Below, one piece after another: positions 1-6,718 of a DNA stretch of 13,792 nt. Position 1 is the first letter of the stretch. Each line of letters starts with the position of its first letter. The stretch comes from JAVBKB01 sp031554275 (GTDB lineage Bacteria > Bacillota > Bacilli > JARBTR01). A program made the position numbers and the translations under genes. The notes below the pieces were generated by a model that did no database searches, had not been told where the DNA came from, and was given only the letters and a program-made list of their open reading frames with translations. The DNA is taken from NCBI GenBank assembly GCA_031554275.1, contig JAVBKB010000088.1:1-13792 (forward strand), given 5' to 3'.

Positions 1-352
1 CATACAATTTCATAGTGTGATATTCTTCACCAAAATTTTATCATATTCTCTACCTGAACTCCAATAGTTCACTTCGTTTGCTTTTTCGTAAGACTGTACC
101 ATGCAATAAGATACTGTAATACGATGTTTTTAATAGGTCCAATAAAATTAGCTGTGTACCAAGAAAGTGGTTTTTTTACCATGAAATCATCAGAAAACCT
201 TCTGTCCCCTTGATTTCCATGAAGTGAAAGAAATTAGTCCCCCACTTCCTGTTGTCATAATAATATTTCGAGCTGTCAACACTTCTTGAGAACACAGCCA
301 CAAATTCAATGCATTTTGTAACATATTTTTGCATGTTAATCTTGTTTTCTAG
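1..352. other. Leader stretch without a supportable gene
   Basis: I see no convincing gene in this AT-rich stretch. The minus strand has two short open frames: one of 61 codons ending at 176 and one of 37 codons running from an ATG at 180-182 to a stop at 69-71. They meet at a run of seven A/T at 171-177, so they could be two parts of one frameshifted frame. Neither has a ribosome binding site and neither product resembles a family I know. The upstream edge of the Prli42-like gene's promoter lies just after this stretch. Confidence 0.4.
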
Positions 353-381
353 TTGAGTCACTTATAAAAAAAGGTTAAAAT
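353..381 (+). promoter_or_regulatory. Candidate sigma-A promoter of the Prli42-like gene
   Basis: TTGAGT at 353-358 (four of six consensus bases) lies 17 bp before TAAAAT at 376-381 (five of six). The downstream gene's ribosome binding site AAGGAG follows at 398-403. The geometry is good, but the region is very AT-rich, so chance matches are likely. Confidence 0.4.
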
Positions 382-411
382 GATATTAACAAAAAACAAG
401 GAGTACAAATG

Positions 412-507
412 ATGAGCAGAAAAACACAAAAATTTGTTGTTTATTTACTATTAATTCTTATGATCGCTTTTTCGATTACAACTGGATTGACTTTTTTACT
501 TAACTAA
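412..507 (+). CDS. prli42: Prli42-like stressosome-associated membrane mini-protein
   Basis: This is a 31-residue reading frame. It starts with a short basic segment (MSRKTQK) followed by one hydrophobic helix over about residues 8-30. Size, basic amino end and a single membrane segment fit Prli42, the mini-protein that in Listeria anchors the stressosome to the membrane. That role is known for the family and only inferred here. AAGGAG at 398-403 is 8 bases before the ATG at 412 and 5 before an adjoining ATG at 409, so I prefer 412, which also gives the usual length. The gene ends 6 bp before the end of the convergent DsrE-like gene, with no clear terminator between them. No stressosome (rsb) gene is in view. 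A generic small membrane peptide remains possible. Confidence 0.65.
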   Translation: MSRKTQKFVVYLLLILMIAFSITTGLTFLLN

Positions 508-513
508 ATGTGC

Positions 514-852
514 TTATAAAGTAATTACTTCATATTCGCTTGCTAAAGCAATAAAGTGCGCCATCGTACTTTTCGTTCCGACAACTAGTTCATTTGCTAA
601 TTCATAGTGATTCAAGCAGGTAGTACAAAGTAGCACTTCAACACCTGCATCTGCTATTTCCTTCAAATGTACTGAAATAAGCGATTGCTTTGTTGCCAGA
701 AGCACACCACTGTTCATCAAGAAAATCGCTCTCGGTTTGTTTTCTTGTTGTTTCAGCAATGTGAAGAAGTTTTCAAGAATAGCTTCACCTAGTGCTTCGT
801 CACCCCTACCCAAGGTATTGGCATTTACAAATATAATCTTATTTTTCATCAT
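514..852 (-). CDS. Stand-alone DsrE-family protein, like the C-terminal half of YedF
   Basis: This 112-residue protein has the look of a DsrE-fold sulfurtransferase-like domain. An N-terminal strand (KIIFVNANTLGRGDEALGE, about residues 4-22) resembles the start of the YedF C-terminal domain. A middle strand-turn with MNSGV lies near residue 47. The segment LLCTTCLNHYEL (about 74-85) matches the cysteine-bearing loop of that family. YedF proteins linked with selenium metabolism usually carry a TusA domain before the DsrE domain, and no TusA part is present here. ATG at 850-852 is preceded by AAGGGG with a 6-base gap; the next codon is also ATG. It lies downstream of the bacilliredoxin gene on the same strand with a hairpin between them, so it may be read only by leak-through. 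The substrate is unknown; sulfur or selenium handling is a guess from the family. Confidence 0.7.
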   Translation of the reverse strand: MMKNKIIFVNANTLGRGDEALGEAILENFFTLLKQQENKPRAIFLMNSGVLLATKQSLISVHLKEIADAGVEVLLCTTCLNHYELANELVVGTKSTMAHFIALASEYEVITL

Positions 853-876
853 GATGATCCCCTTATTATCTAAAGT

Positions 877-923
877 AAAACCACCTTCATCACTACATAT
901 GTGTAGTTTAACGAGGTGGTTTT
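877..923 (-). terminator. Hairpin between brxB and the DsrE-like gene
   Basis: AAAACCACCT at 877-886 pairs with AGGTGGTTTT at 914-923. A second small hairpin (ACTACA at 892-897 with TGTAGT at 902-907) lies inside the loop. On the minus strand the U-rich tail is TTTTACTTT, partly inside the stem, so it should work as a factor-independent terminator or partial attenuator after brxB. It is nearly symmetrical and could also act on the plus strand. Confidence 0.65.
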
Positions 924-940
924 TGAATTGAATTTAACCT

Positions 941-1372
941 TTAAATCTCTTCACAATAAGTGTCGAAAAGCGTTTGTAATTTACCTGCAACTTCTTGTGC
1001 AGAACATCCCTCAATTTCTGAACGTTCAATCATGCTGCAAATTTTGCCATCCTTCAACAATGCAAATGACGGAGATGAAGGTGCATATCCAGTGAAATAT
1101 TCTCTTGCTTTTTCTGTAGCTTCACGATCTTGACCAGCGAACACCGTCACTAAGTGGTCTGGACGCTTATCATAATTAACAGCATAACTTGCAGCAGGTC
1201 TTGCTGAGCCGCCAGCGCATCCACATACAGAATTAACCATTACAAGTGTAGTACCGCTTTGAGTAAGTGCTGCATCAACTTCCTCTGGTGTAGCTAATTG
1301 CTGGTAACCTGCATTTAGCATATCCTAACGATCATTTTTGACAACCTCATTCATAAACAAATCAAAATTCAT
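941..1372 (-). CDS. brxB: BrxA/BrxB-family bacilliredoxin with an in-frame TAG at codon 16
   Basis: Bacilliredoxins remove bacillithiol from oxidised cytosolic proteins. The protein carries the CGC redox motif within NSVCGCAGGSARPA, then YDKRPDHLVTVFAGQD, a SPSFALLKDGK segment and a CEEI end, all typical of YphP/YqiW. The natural start is ATG at 1370-1372, with AAAGGTGGAG about 8 bases upstream. The first 15 codons read MNFDLFMNEVVKNDR, as in the family. Codon 16, where relatives usually have Gln, is TAG (1325-1327). The frame then continues DMLNAGYQQL without loss. An open frame of 126 codons begins at ATG 1319-1321, two codons after the stop, but it lacks a well-spaced ribosome binding site and would miss the first helix. 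Restart after the stop is possible. I call the family with high confidence; whether the gene works is open. Confidence 0.85.
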
Positions 1373-1398
1373 ATTATTTAACTCCACCTTTCTTAAAA

Positions 1399-1427
1399 AT
1401 TATATCAAATTAGTTTGCCGTAAACAA
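1399..1427 (-). promoter_or_regulatory. Sigma-A promoter of brxB
   Basis: On the minus strand TTGTTT (1427-1422) and TATAAT (1404-1399) are separated by 17 bp, and TGA directly before the -10 box makes it an extended -10. The brxB start is 27 bp downstream of the -10 box, with a strong AAAGGTGGAG site in between. The control signals look intact although the coding frame has a stop. Confidence 0.65.
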
Positions 1428-1549
1428 TTTTCACTTAAACATTTTGCAGAATTTTATTTCTGATAAATTATTCTGTTACTCAAACATCTTACGAATACGC
1501 TTTCAAAATGATCAATTTATTACTTTAAAATGATCCATTGAACAAAGCC

Positions 1550-3550
1550 TTAATTCAAAGCTTTAAATCTGGTAGCAATATTTTCAGTAGTAAATCCAAA
1601 CTTTTCAATCAATAAATCTCCAGGCCCAGAAGCACCAAATCGATCAATTGCCAACACATCACCATTCAAACCTACGTACTTATGCCACCCCAGTGAAGCT
1701 CCCATTTCAATAGCCAATCGCTTAGAAACAGTCTTGGGCAAAACGGACTCTTTGTAGTCTGCAGATTGTGCATCAAAAAGATCCCAAGAAGGCATACTCA
1801 CTACAGAAACATCAATCCCATCTGTTTGAAGTTGGGCCTGTGTCTTAATTGCTAATGCGACTTCTGAACCAGTTGCCAGAAGAATTCCATCGGGAACATC
1901 TTTCTCAGCTTTCGACACAATATATGCTCCCCTCTCAACACCCTTTTGTATAGATTCTGTAGTTCCTGGAAGGATCGGCAAATCTTGACGAGAGAGAACG
2001 AGTAAAGTCGGTTTTGACACAGAGGTTAGTGCTAATTTCCATGCTGCAATTGTTTCATTAGCATCAGCTGGTCGAATGACAGATACGTTAGGCATTGCGC
2101 GAAACGAAGCGAGGTGCTCAATCGGTTCATGCGTTGGACCATCTTCTCCTACTGCAATGCTATCGTGCGTAAACACATAAGTAACTGGTAATCCCATCAG
2201 TGCTGATAAGCGCACCGCTGGACGAACATAGTCAGAAAAAACAAAGAAAGTGCCTCCAAAGACATGCAATCCACCATGTAGTGCCATACCATTCAAGCAT
2301 GCACCCATCGCAAATTCACGAACCCCAAACCAAATATTTTTGCCTTTGTAATCCTTTTTCGAAAAATCTCCTAGCCCATTGAGATAAGTTTTGTTAGAAC
2401 CTGCAAGGTCAGCGGACCCACCAAAGAAACTTGGAACTGTTTTTGCGATCGCATTCATGATTTGACCACTAGCATTTCTAGTCGCAACTGGTTTTGTAGG
2501 ATCAAATACTGGTAGTGTTTCCTCCCAATGAGCTGGCATTTCACCAACCAATGCACGAATTAATTGTTCCGACTTCTCAGGGTACACTTCATCGTATTGA
2601 GCAAAAAGCTGCTTCCATTCTGCTTCTTTCTTCACACCAGGAGTAACGATTAATTCTTCAGTTCTTGCATATACTTCTTCGGGAGCGTGGAAGCTGTTTT
2701 CATGCGCCCAACCCCAAGCAGTTTTGGATAATGTTGACTCAGATTCACCCAGTGGTGAACCATGTGAAGCAGATTTCCCTGCTTTATTTGGCGAACCATA
2801 TCCAATGATTGTTTTGACTTCTATCATTGTTGGTCTTTTCTCATCTGATTTGGCATCTAATAATGCTTGATAAATTGCATTCAAATCATTGCCGTCTTCC
2901 ACTCTTAGGTATTGCCATCCATACGATTCAAATCGGTCTCGAACACTCTCGCTGAAAGACATATGTAAATCACCGTCAAGTGAGATATCATTTGAATCAT
3001 AGAGAACAATTAATCTTCCTAAACCAAGATGACCTGCTAAAGAAGCAGCCTCAGCGGAAACGCCCTCCATTAGGTCGCCATCTCCACATAATGTATAAGT
3101 ATAGTGATCAACCATTGTAATATCTTTTTCATTATATGATTCAGCCAAATGGCGCTCTGCCATTGCCATCCCTACTGCCATTGAAATTCCTTGACCAAGC
3201 GGGCCAGTTGTGGCATCTACACCATCAGTGTGCATGTATTCTGGGTGACCAGGTGTTTTGCTACCCCATTGACGAAAATTCTTTATTTCATCCATTGGCA
3301 AATCGTAGCCAGAAAAGTGAAGTAAGCTATATAAAAGCATGGAGCCATGACCAGCTGAAAGAATAAAGCGATCTCGATTAAACCAATTTGGGTTTTTGGG
3401 ATTATGATTCATGATTCTGCTCCAAAGTACATAGGCCATTGGTGCAGCCCCCATTGTGATCCCAGGGTGACCAGAATTCGCTTTATCAATAGCATCAAGA
3501 GAAAGCGAACGAATTGCATTTATAACTAATTGATCTGTACTTGTAAACAT
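1550..3550 (-). CDS. tkt: Transketolase
   Basis: This 666-residue enzyme uses thiamine diphosphate to move two-carbon units between sugar phosphates in the non-oxidative pentose phosphate pathway, in the cytosol. Length matches Bacillus Tkt. Visible motifs are SGHPG (26-30, catalytic His28), SAGHGS (65-70), the cofactor/metal motif GDGDLMEG (156-163) with Asn187 in YDSNDIS, SASHGSPLG (261 onward, substrate His), and VREFAMG (410-416) with the catalytic Glu412 that activates the cofactor. The later pyrimidine and C-terminal domains continue unbroken to the FGFTTENI end. ATG at 3548-3550 follows AAAGGAG with a 6-base gap. ynzC lies 96 bp upstream on the same strand with no obvious terminator between, as in other Bacillales, so shared transcription is plausible. 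I see no clear terminator after the gene. Confidence 0.97.
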   Translation of the reverse strand: MFTSTDQLVINAIRSLSLDAIDKANSGHPGITMGAAPMAYVLWSRIMNHNPKNPNWFNRDRFILSAGHGSMLLYSLLHFSGYDLPMDEIKNFRQWGSKTPGHPEYMHTDGVDATTGPLGQGISMAVGMAMAERHLAESYNEKDITMVDHYTYTLCGDGDLMEGVSAEAASLAGHLGLGRLIVLYDSNDISLDGDLHMSFSESVRDRFESYGWQYLRVEDGNDLNAIYQALLDAKSDEKRPTMIEVKTIIGYGSPNKAGKSASHGSPLGESESTLSKTAWGWAHENSFHAPEEVYARTEELIVTPGVKKEAEWKQLFAQYDEVYPEKSEQLIRALVGEMPAHWEETLPVFDPTKPVATRNASGQIMNAIAKTVPSFFGGSADLAGSNKTYLNGLGDFSKKDYKGKNIWFGVREFAMGACLNGMALHGGLHVFGGTFFVFSDYVRPAVRLSALMGLPVTYVFTHDSIAVGEDGPTHEPIEHLASFRAMPNVSVIRPADANETIAAWKLALTSVSKPTLLVLSRQDLPILPGTTESIQKGVERGAYIVSKAEKDVPDGILLATGSEVALAIKTQAQLQTDGIDVSVVSMPSWDLFDAQSADYKESVLPKTVSKRLAIEMGASLGWHKYVGLNGDVLAIDRFGASGPGDLLIEKFGFTTENIATRFKALN

Positions 3551-3646
3551 CTTTTTCTCCTTTTGTTATGAAGTTTCTTTTAGTTGCAGCTCATGAAATC
3601 CGATATAATTTGAATAACTTTTTTGAACATTACTAAAGAGGATTAT

Positions 3647-3880
3647 TTAATGAAGTGATTCCTTACTTCGAAGCTGTTTAACTTTTTCAGGTGTAACATC
3701 ATTTCCTTCTGGATCAATTAAAGTGAGATTCGAAAGTGTATTTTCAATTGATCCCCGAAAAGCACTTATATATTCCTTGCGAAGAACCTGTTGCTCTGCC
3801 ATTTCTAGATCGGTCAGACCCTCTAATTTCGATTTCCTTGCCAACTGATTAATTCTTGCCATTTTCTCATTTGAAAGCAA
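3647..3880 (-). CDS. ynzC: DUF896 family protein YnzC
   Basis: This 77-residue protein is small, charged and helical. It carries the DUF896 signature: KMARINQLARKSK near the start, EQQVLRKEYISAFR in the middle and IDPEGNDVTPEKVKQLR near the end. B. subtilis YnzC has the same length and lies between the yneA region and tkt, as here. The function of the family is unclear, and no catalytic motif is visible. I chose TTG at 3878-3880 because it gives the family's usual L-S-N-x-K start and GGTGG lies a few bases upstream; an in-frame GTG at 3890-3892 has no ribosome binding site. A terminator and the yneA gene lie upstream, so the gene probably has its own weak promoter or depends on read-through. 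Confidence 0.9.
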   Translation of the reverse strand: MLSNEKMARINQLARKSKLEGLTDLEMAEQQVLRKEYISAFRGSIENTLSNLTLIDPEGNDVTPEKVKQLRSKESLH

Positions 3881-3924
3881 TTTACCACCCACATTTTTTT
3901 ATTTTTAATATTACACCATGAATC

Positions 3925-3953
3925 AAAAAAAGTCTTCTTTTTACAAGAAGACT
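3925..3953 (-). terminator. Terminator of yneA
   Basis: AGTCTTCTT (3931-3939) and AAGAAGACT (3945-3953) form a perfect 9-bp stem with a 5-base loop. On the minus strand it is followed by six T (3930-3925). It sits just downstream of yneA and before ynzC, a classic factor-independent terminator. Confidence 0.85.
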
Positions 3954-3997
3954 GACGAAAAATATGTGAACTTTAAATATTAACAAAATTAGGAGTA

Positions 3998-4309
3998 CTA
4001 CTTGGCATCTGCCAGATGCAAGTCTCCGTTTAATTGAATGTCTACAGGAATGTACAGCTTTTGACCAGGTGAAATATTATTCGCATCAATAGAATTATTC
4101 TGCTCTACCCAACTTACAAACTCAGCTTGTTTAGAAGTTGAACTTTCATATTGTGTAGCGATACTCCAAACAGTATCACCATGTTGAATGGTTACTTGCT
4201 TATATTGATTAGCAGGATCTGATTGTTGATTCACCCAGTAAGTTGTAAAGGAAACTAGAAGTAGAACAACTAAGATAGTATAAATATGATTTAAAATGAA
4301 CTTTTTCAT
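3998..4309 (-). CDS. yneA: SOS-induced cell division suppressor YneA
   Basis: The 103-residue product has a single N-terminal membrane helix (about residues 8-25), a short outside linker and one LysM domain (about 38-86, with HGDTVWSIA and SPGQKLYIP). This matches YneA, which in B. subtilis halts septation during the SOS response from the outer face of the membrane. The length is close to the B. subtilis protein (about 105). ATG at 4307-4309 follows AAGGGG with a 9-base gap; an in-frame upstream extension to 4345 would run through LexA box 1 and is unlikely. The gene is divergent from lexA and its promoter is covered by LexA-box-like sites, so control by LexA is strongly suggested. yneB, which follows it in B. 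subtilis, is absent; a terminator comes next. Confidence 0.9.
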   Translation of the reverse strand: MKKFILNHIYTILVVLLLVSFTTYWVNQQSDPANQYKQVTIQHGDTVWSIATQYESSTSKQAEFVSWVEQNNSIDANNISPGQKLYIPVDIQLNGDLHLADAK

Positions 4310-4326
4310 GATAGATAACCCCTTTT

Positions 4327-4340
4327 CGAATGTATGTTCT
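4327..4340. promoter_or_regulatory. LexA (SOS) box 1
   Basis: CGAATGTATGTTCT fits the Bacillus LexA/DinR consensus CGAACRNRYGTTYC with mainly one change in the left half (T for C). It lies between the yneA promoter and its ribosome binding site, so bound LexA would block yneA early transcription. Confidence 0.7.
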
Positions 4341-4342
4341 TC

Positions 4343-4356
4343 CAAATGTATGTTCT
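4343..4356. promoter_or_regulatory. LexA (SOS) box 2
   Basis: CAAATGTATGTTCT repeats box 1 with one further change (A for G at position 2) and lies 16 bp from it, centre to centre. The two sites form a direct repeat of TGTATGTTCT. It sits downstream of the yneA -10 box. Confidence 0.55.
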
Positions 4357-4368
4357 CTATATTTAGAT

Positions 4369-4396
4369 TTTATACGAACACCAGTTTACTTGTCAA
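4369..4396 (-). promoter_or_regulatory. yneA promoter
   Basis: On the minus strand a perfect TTGACA (4396-4391) and TATAAA (4374-4369) are 16 bp apart. LexA box 3 fills the spacer, so repressor and RNA polymerase would compete for the same DNA. Confidence 0.7.
4375..4388. promoter_or_regulatory. LexA (SOS) box 3, inside the yneA promoter spacer
   Basis: CGAACACCAGTTTA keeps the key CGAAC and GTT half-site cores but departs from the consensus in the centre. It lies almost exactly between the -35 and -10 elements of the yneA promoter. Confidence 0.6.
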
Positions 4397-4404
4397 GCTT
4401 TTTT

Positions 4405-4418
4405 CGAACGACTGTTTG
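4405..4418. promoter_or_regulatory. LexA (SOS) box 4, at the lexA promoter
   Basis: CGAACGACTGTTTG keeps CGAAC and GTTTG, a good LexA-box match. It overlaps the proposed lexA -35 element (4416-4421), which fits autorepression of lexA. Confidence 0.7.
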
Positions 4419-4444
4419 TGTTTTTATAGATTAAATGCTATACT
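4416..4444 (+). promoter_or_regulatory. lexA promoter
   Basis: TATACT at 4439-4444 is preceded by TGC, giving an extended -10 box. A weak -35 (TTGTGT, 4416-4421) lies 17 bp upstream and overlaps LexA box 4. The lexA ribosome binding site follows at about 4462-4467 (GGAGGT). Confidence 0.6.
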
Positions 4445-4474
4445 CCTAATAGAAAAGTCTGCGGAGGTATTCCC

Positions 4475-5119
4475 ATGAAGAAAATTTCAAAACGCCAAGA
4501 ACAAGTGCTTAATTTCATTATTAATGAAGTAAAGTCTAAAGGATATCCACCTTCTGTCCGTGAAATAGGTGAAGCCGTAGGGCTAACATCTAGCTCCACA
4601 GTTCATGGTCATCTTAGTAGACTAGAGTCTAAGGGCCTTATTCGACGAGATCCCACAAAGCCTCGTGCAATCGAAATACTAGACGAACGCTTCAGCCATC
4701 CTATTCATCAAGCTACTGAAGATATGATGCAATCAGTTGTGAATGTGCCTGTCATTGGCAAAGTGACTGCTGGAACACCGATTACTGCTATTGAGAATGT
4801 TGAAAACTATTTCCCGCTACCAGATAATATGTTATATGACTCTAACTCCCTCTATATGCTAGAAATAAGTGGAGATAGCATGATAGAGGCTGGTATTCTT
4901 GATGGTGATTTAGTTTTGGTTAAGAAACAAAGTGATGCCAAGAATGGTGATATCATCATTGCCATGACAGATGAAGATGAAGCGACTTGCAAACGTTTTT
5001 TCAAGGAAAACGATCATATTCGACTACAACCCGAGAATTCTTCACTTGAACCAATTATTGTCCAGAGTGTTTCTATCTTAGGAAAAGTCGTCGGCTTGTA
5101 TCGAAGAGACATACATTGA
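4475..5119 (+). CDS. lexA: SOS repressor LexA
   Basis: LexA binds SOS boxes as a dimer and cuts itself when RecA filaments form after DNA damage, releasing yneA and other genes. The 214-residue protein has a winged helix-turn-helix in about residues 1-70 (KRQEQVLNFI, YPPSVREIGEAVGL, SSTVHGHLSRLE, KGLIRR) and a S24-type self-cleaving domain from about 90. The cleavage pair is Ala99-Gly100 in GKVTAGTP. The catalytic Ser135 lies in ISGDSM and Lys173 in ATCKRFF; all needed residues are present. ATG at 4475 follows GCGGAGGTATTCCC. It is a little longer than B. subtilis LexA (205), mainly in the linker. Divergent from yneA with shared boxes, and followed by a two-way terminator. Confidence 0.97.
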   Translation: MKKISKRQEQVLNFIINEVKSKGYPPSVREIGEAVGLTSSSTVHGHLSRLESKGLIRRDPTKPRAIEILDERFSHPIHQATEDMMQSVVNVPVIGKVTAGTPITAIENVENYFPLPDNMLYDSNSLYMLEISGDSMIEAGILDGDLVLVKKQSDAKNGDIIIAMTDEDEATCKRFFKENDHIRLQPENSSLEPIIVQSVSILGKVVGLYRRDIH

Positions 5120-5251
5120 TACATACTCATTACTTCACACCAAATCTTGAAAAGTAGCAATCCGACAATTAAAAGGATATACGATGACCCATCCAAATTT
5201 TTTCCCTTTGCAATAATTTCAGCAGAAATATTTATTTTTTTCGTGGACGAC

Positions 5252-5293
5252 AAAAAGCCGCCTAACAATTTATCTGTTAGACGGCTATTTTTT
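5252..5293. terminator. Bidirectional terminator between lexA and glnA
   Basis: AGCCGCCTAACA (5256-5267) pairs with TGTTAGACGGCT (5275-5286), leaving one C/A mismatch and a 7-base loop. On the plus strand TATTTTTT follows; on the minus strand TTTTT follows. It therefore can end both lexA (+) and glnRA (-), which converge here. The 130 bp between lexA and the hairpin hold no gene I can support. Confidence 0.88.
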
Positions 5294-5355
5294 AAGCATT
5301 GATTATTTCAGATCTTTTGTTTCTGCTCTTCGTACGTACGCACTGAGTCCGAATT

Positions 5356-6693
5356 CTAATACAAAGACATGTAACTTTCTCTTTCCCATGGATGGACATT
5401 CATTCTAAAAGCGTCACATTCGATTTCTTTTGCCTCAAGGAAGTGTTCAAGAATATGCGATCCAAGCGCATCCTGAATTATTTTGTCCTCTTTCAAAAGG
5501 CGCATAGCTTCCTGCAATGAACCTGGCAAGTCTGAAATCCCTTCTGCACGACGCTCATCAGGAGTCATTGCATAGATATTGCGATCAACTGGATCAGAGG
5601 CAGCTTTTTTCTTTTTAATGCCATCCAAACCAGCTTTCAAAATAACTGCCATTGCTAAGTATGGATTCGCCATTGGATCTACACTTCTTACCTCAATCCG
5701 GGTACTTAAGCCTCTTGAAGCAGGAATCCGAATTAATGGGCTACGATTTTTGTTGGACCAAGCAACATAACATGGTGCTTCATATCCAGGTACTAAACGT
5801 TTATAAGAGTTAACGGTTGGATTTGTTACAGCGGTAAAATTCATCACGTGATCTAAGACACCCGCAATAAAGTAATTGGCATCCTGACTAAGTTTCAATT
5901 CAGTTCCTTCATCAAAGAACGCATTCTCTTTTCCCTTAAATAAAGAGATGTTGCAATGCATTCCCGATCCTGGTAAACCGTGCACAGGCTTCGCCATAAA
6001 GGTAGCATGTAAGCCATGGTTACGCGCAATCGTTTTTACTGCCAATTTAAATGTTTGAATATTATCACATGCGGTTAATGCATCAGCATATTTAAAGTCA
6101 ATCTCATGTTGACCCATGCCAACTTCATGATGCGATGCTTCTACTTCAAAGCCCATTTCCTCTAGTTCAAGTACGATATCTCGACGGCAGTTTTCACCAA
6201 GATCAGTTGGAGCGAAATCAAAGTAGCCACCCTTATCATTCAATTCTAATGTTGGCTCACCCTTTTCATCCAGTTTAAATAGGAAAAATTCAGGCTCAGG
6301 TCCAAGGTTAAAACTTGTGTAGCCAAGCTCTTTCATTTCTTCTAACACACGCTTTAAATTCCCACGCGGATCACCTGCAAAAGGGATTCCATCAGGAGTG
6401 TAAATATCGCAAATCAAACGACCAACAGCGCCAGTTTCTCTAGTCCATGGAAAAATCGCCCAAGTATCTAGATCTGGAAACAAATACATATCTGACTCTT
6501 CGATTCGGACAAATCCCTCAATAGATGAGCCATCAAACATCATTTGATTGGCAAGCGCCTTATCTAATTGTGAAATAGGAATTTCAACGTTTTTGATGAT
6601 GCCAAAAATATCGGTGAACTGTAAGCGAATAAACCTTACATTTTCTTTTGCAGCCATTTCCTTAATAATTTCTTTAGTAAACTCCCTTTTCAT
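5356..6693 (-). CDS. glnA: Glutamine synthetase, type I-alpha
   Basis: GlnA makes glutamine from glutamate, ammonia and ATP in the cytosol and is the main entry of ammonia into metabolism. The 445 residues match the I-alpha form of Firmicutes, without the insertion and adenylylation loop of the I-beta form. Motifs seen: DGSSIEG (54-60), Arg63 (the feedback residue numbered 62 in B. subtilis), metal ligands in GPEPEFF (131-137) and HHEVGMGQHEID (188-199), KPVHGLPGSGMH (235-246), the flap with Glu305 in VPGYEAP, NRSPLIRIP (316-324) and RIEVRSVDP (332-340). ATG at 6691-6693 follows AGGAG with an 8-base gap. It is 25 bp downstream of glnR with no terminator between, so a glnRA operon. In this family feedback-inhibited GlnA also switches on GlnR binding; that is known for B. 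subtilis and inferred here. Confidence 0.98.
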   Translation of the reverse strand: MKREFTKEIIKEMAAKENVRFIRLQFTDIFGIIKNVEIPISQLDKALANQMMFDGSSIEGFVRIEESDMYLFPDLDTWAIFPWTRETGAVGRLICDIYTPDGIPFAGDPRGNLKRVLEEMKELGYTSFNLGPEPEFFLFKLDEKGEPTLELNDKGGYFDFAPTDLGENCRRDIVLELEEMGFEVEASHHEVGMGQHEIDFKYADALTACDNIQTFKLAVKTIARNHGLHATFMAKPVHGLPGSGMHCNISLFKGKENAFFDEGTELKLSQDANYFIAGVLDHVMNFTAVTNPTVNSYKRLVPGYEAPCYVAWSNKNRSPLIRIPASRGLSTRIEVRSVDPMANPYLAMAVILKAGLDGIKKKKAASDPVDRNIYAMTPDERRAEGISDLPGSLQEAMRLLKEDKIIQDALGSHILEHFLEAKEIECDAFRMNVHPWERESYMSLY

Positions 6694-6718
6694 ACAATCA
6701 TCTCCTAATTATTTTTAA

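Noticed and set aside
69..361. Two short minus-strand frames meeting at an A/T run, possibly a frameshifted gene
   Set aside because: No ribosome binding site, no known family, and the upstream end overlaps the candidate promoter of the Prli42-like gene. Too little to call.
1325..1327. TAG in brxB as a pyrrolysine codon
   Set aside because: The residue is Gln in the family, pyrrolysine is not expected in this lineage, and no pyl gene is in view.
1496..1549. Possible tkt terminator from the repeated GATCATTTT bases
   Set aside because: The copies are direct, not inverted, repeats, and no stem of useful length with a T run can be drawn.
5014..5268. Minus-strand frame of 84 codons with a membrane-like stretch (YILLIVGLLLF)
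   Set aside because: It starts inside the lexA/glnA terminator, has no well-placed ribosome binding site, and its second half is antisense to the conserved end of LexA.
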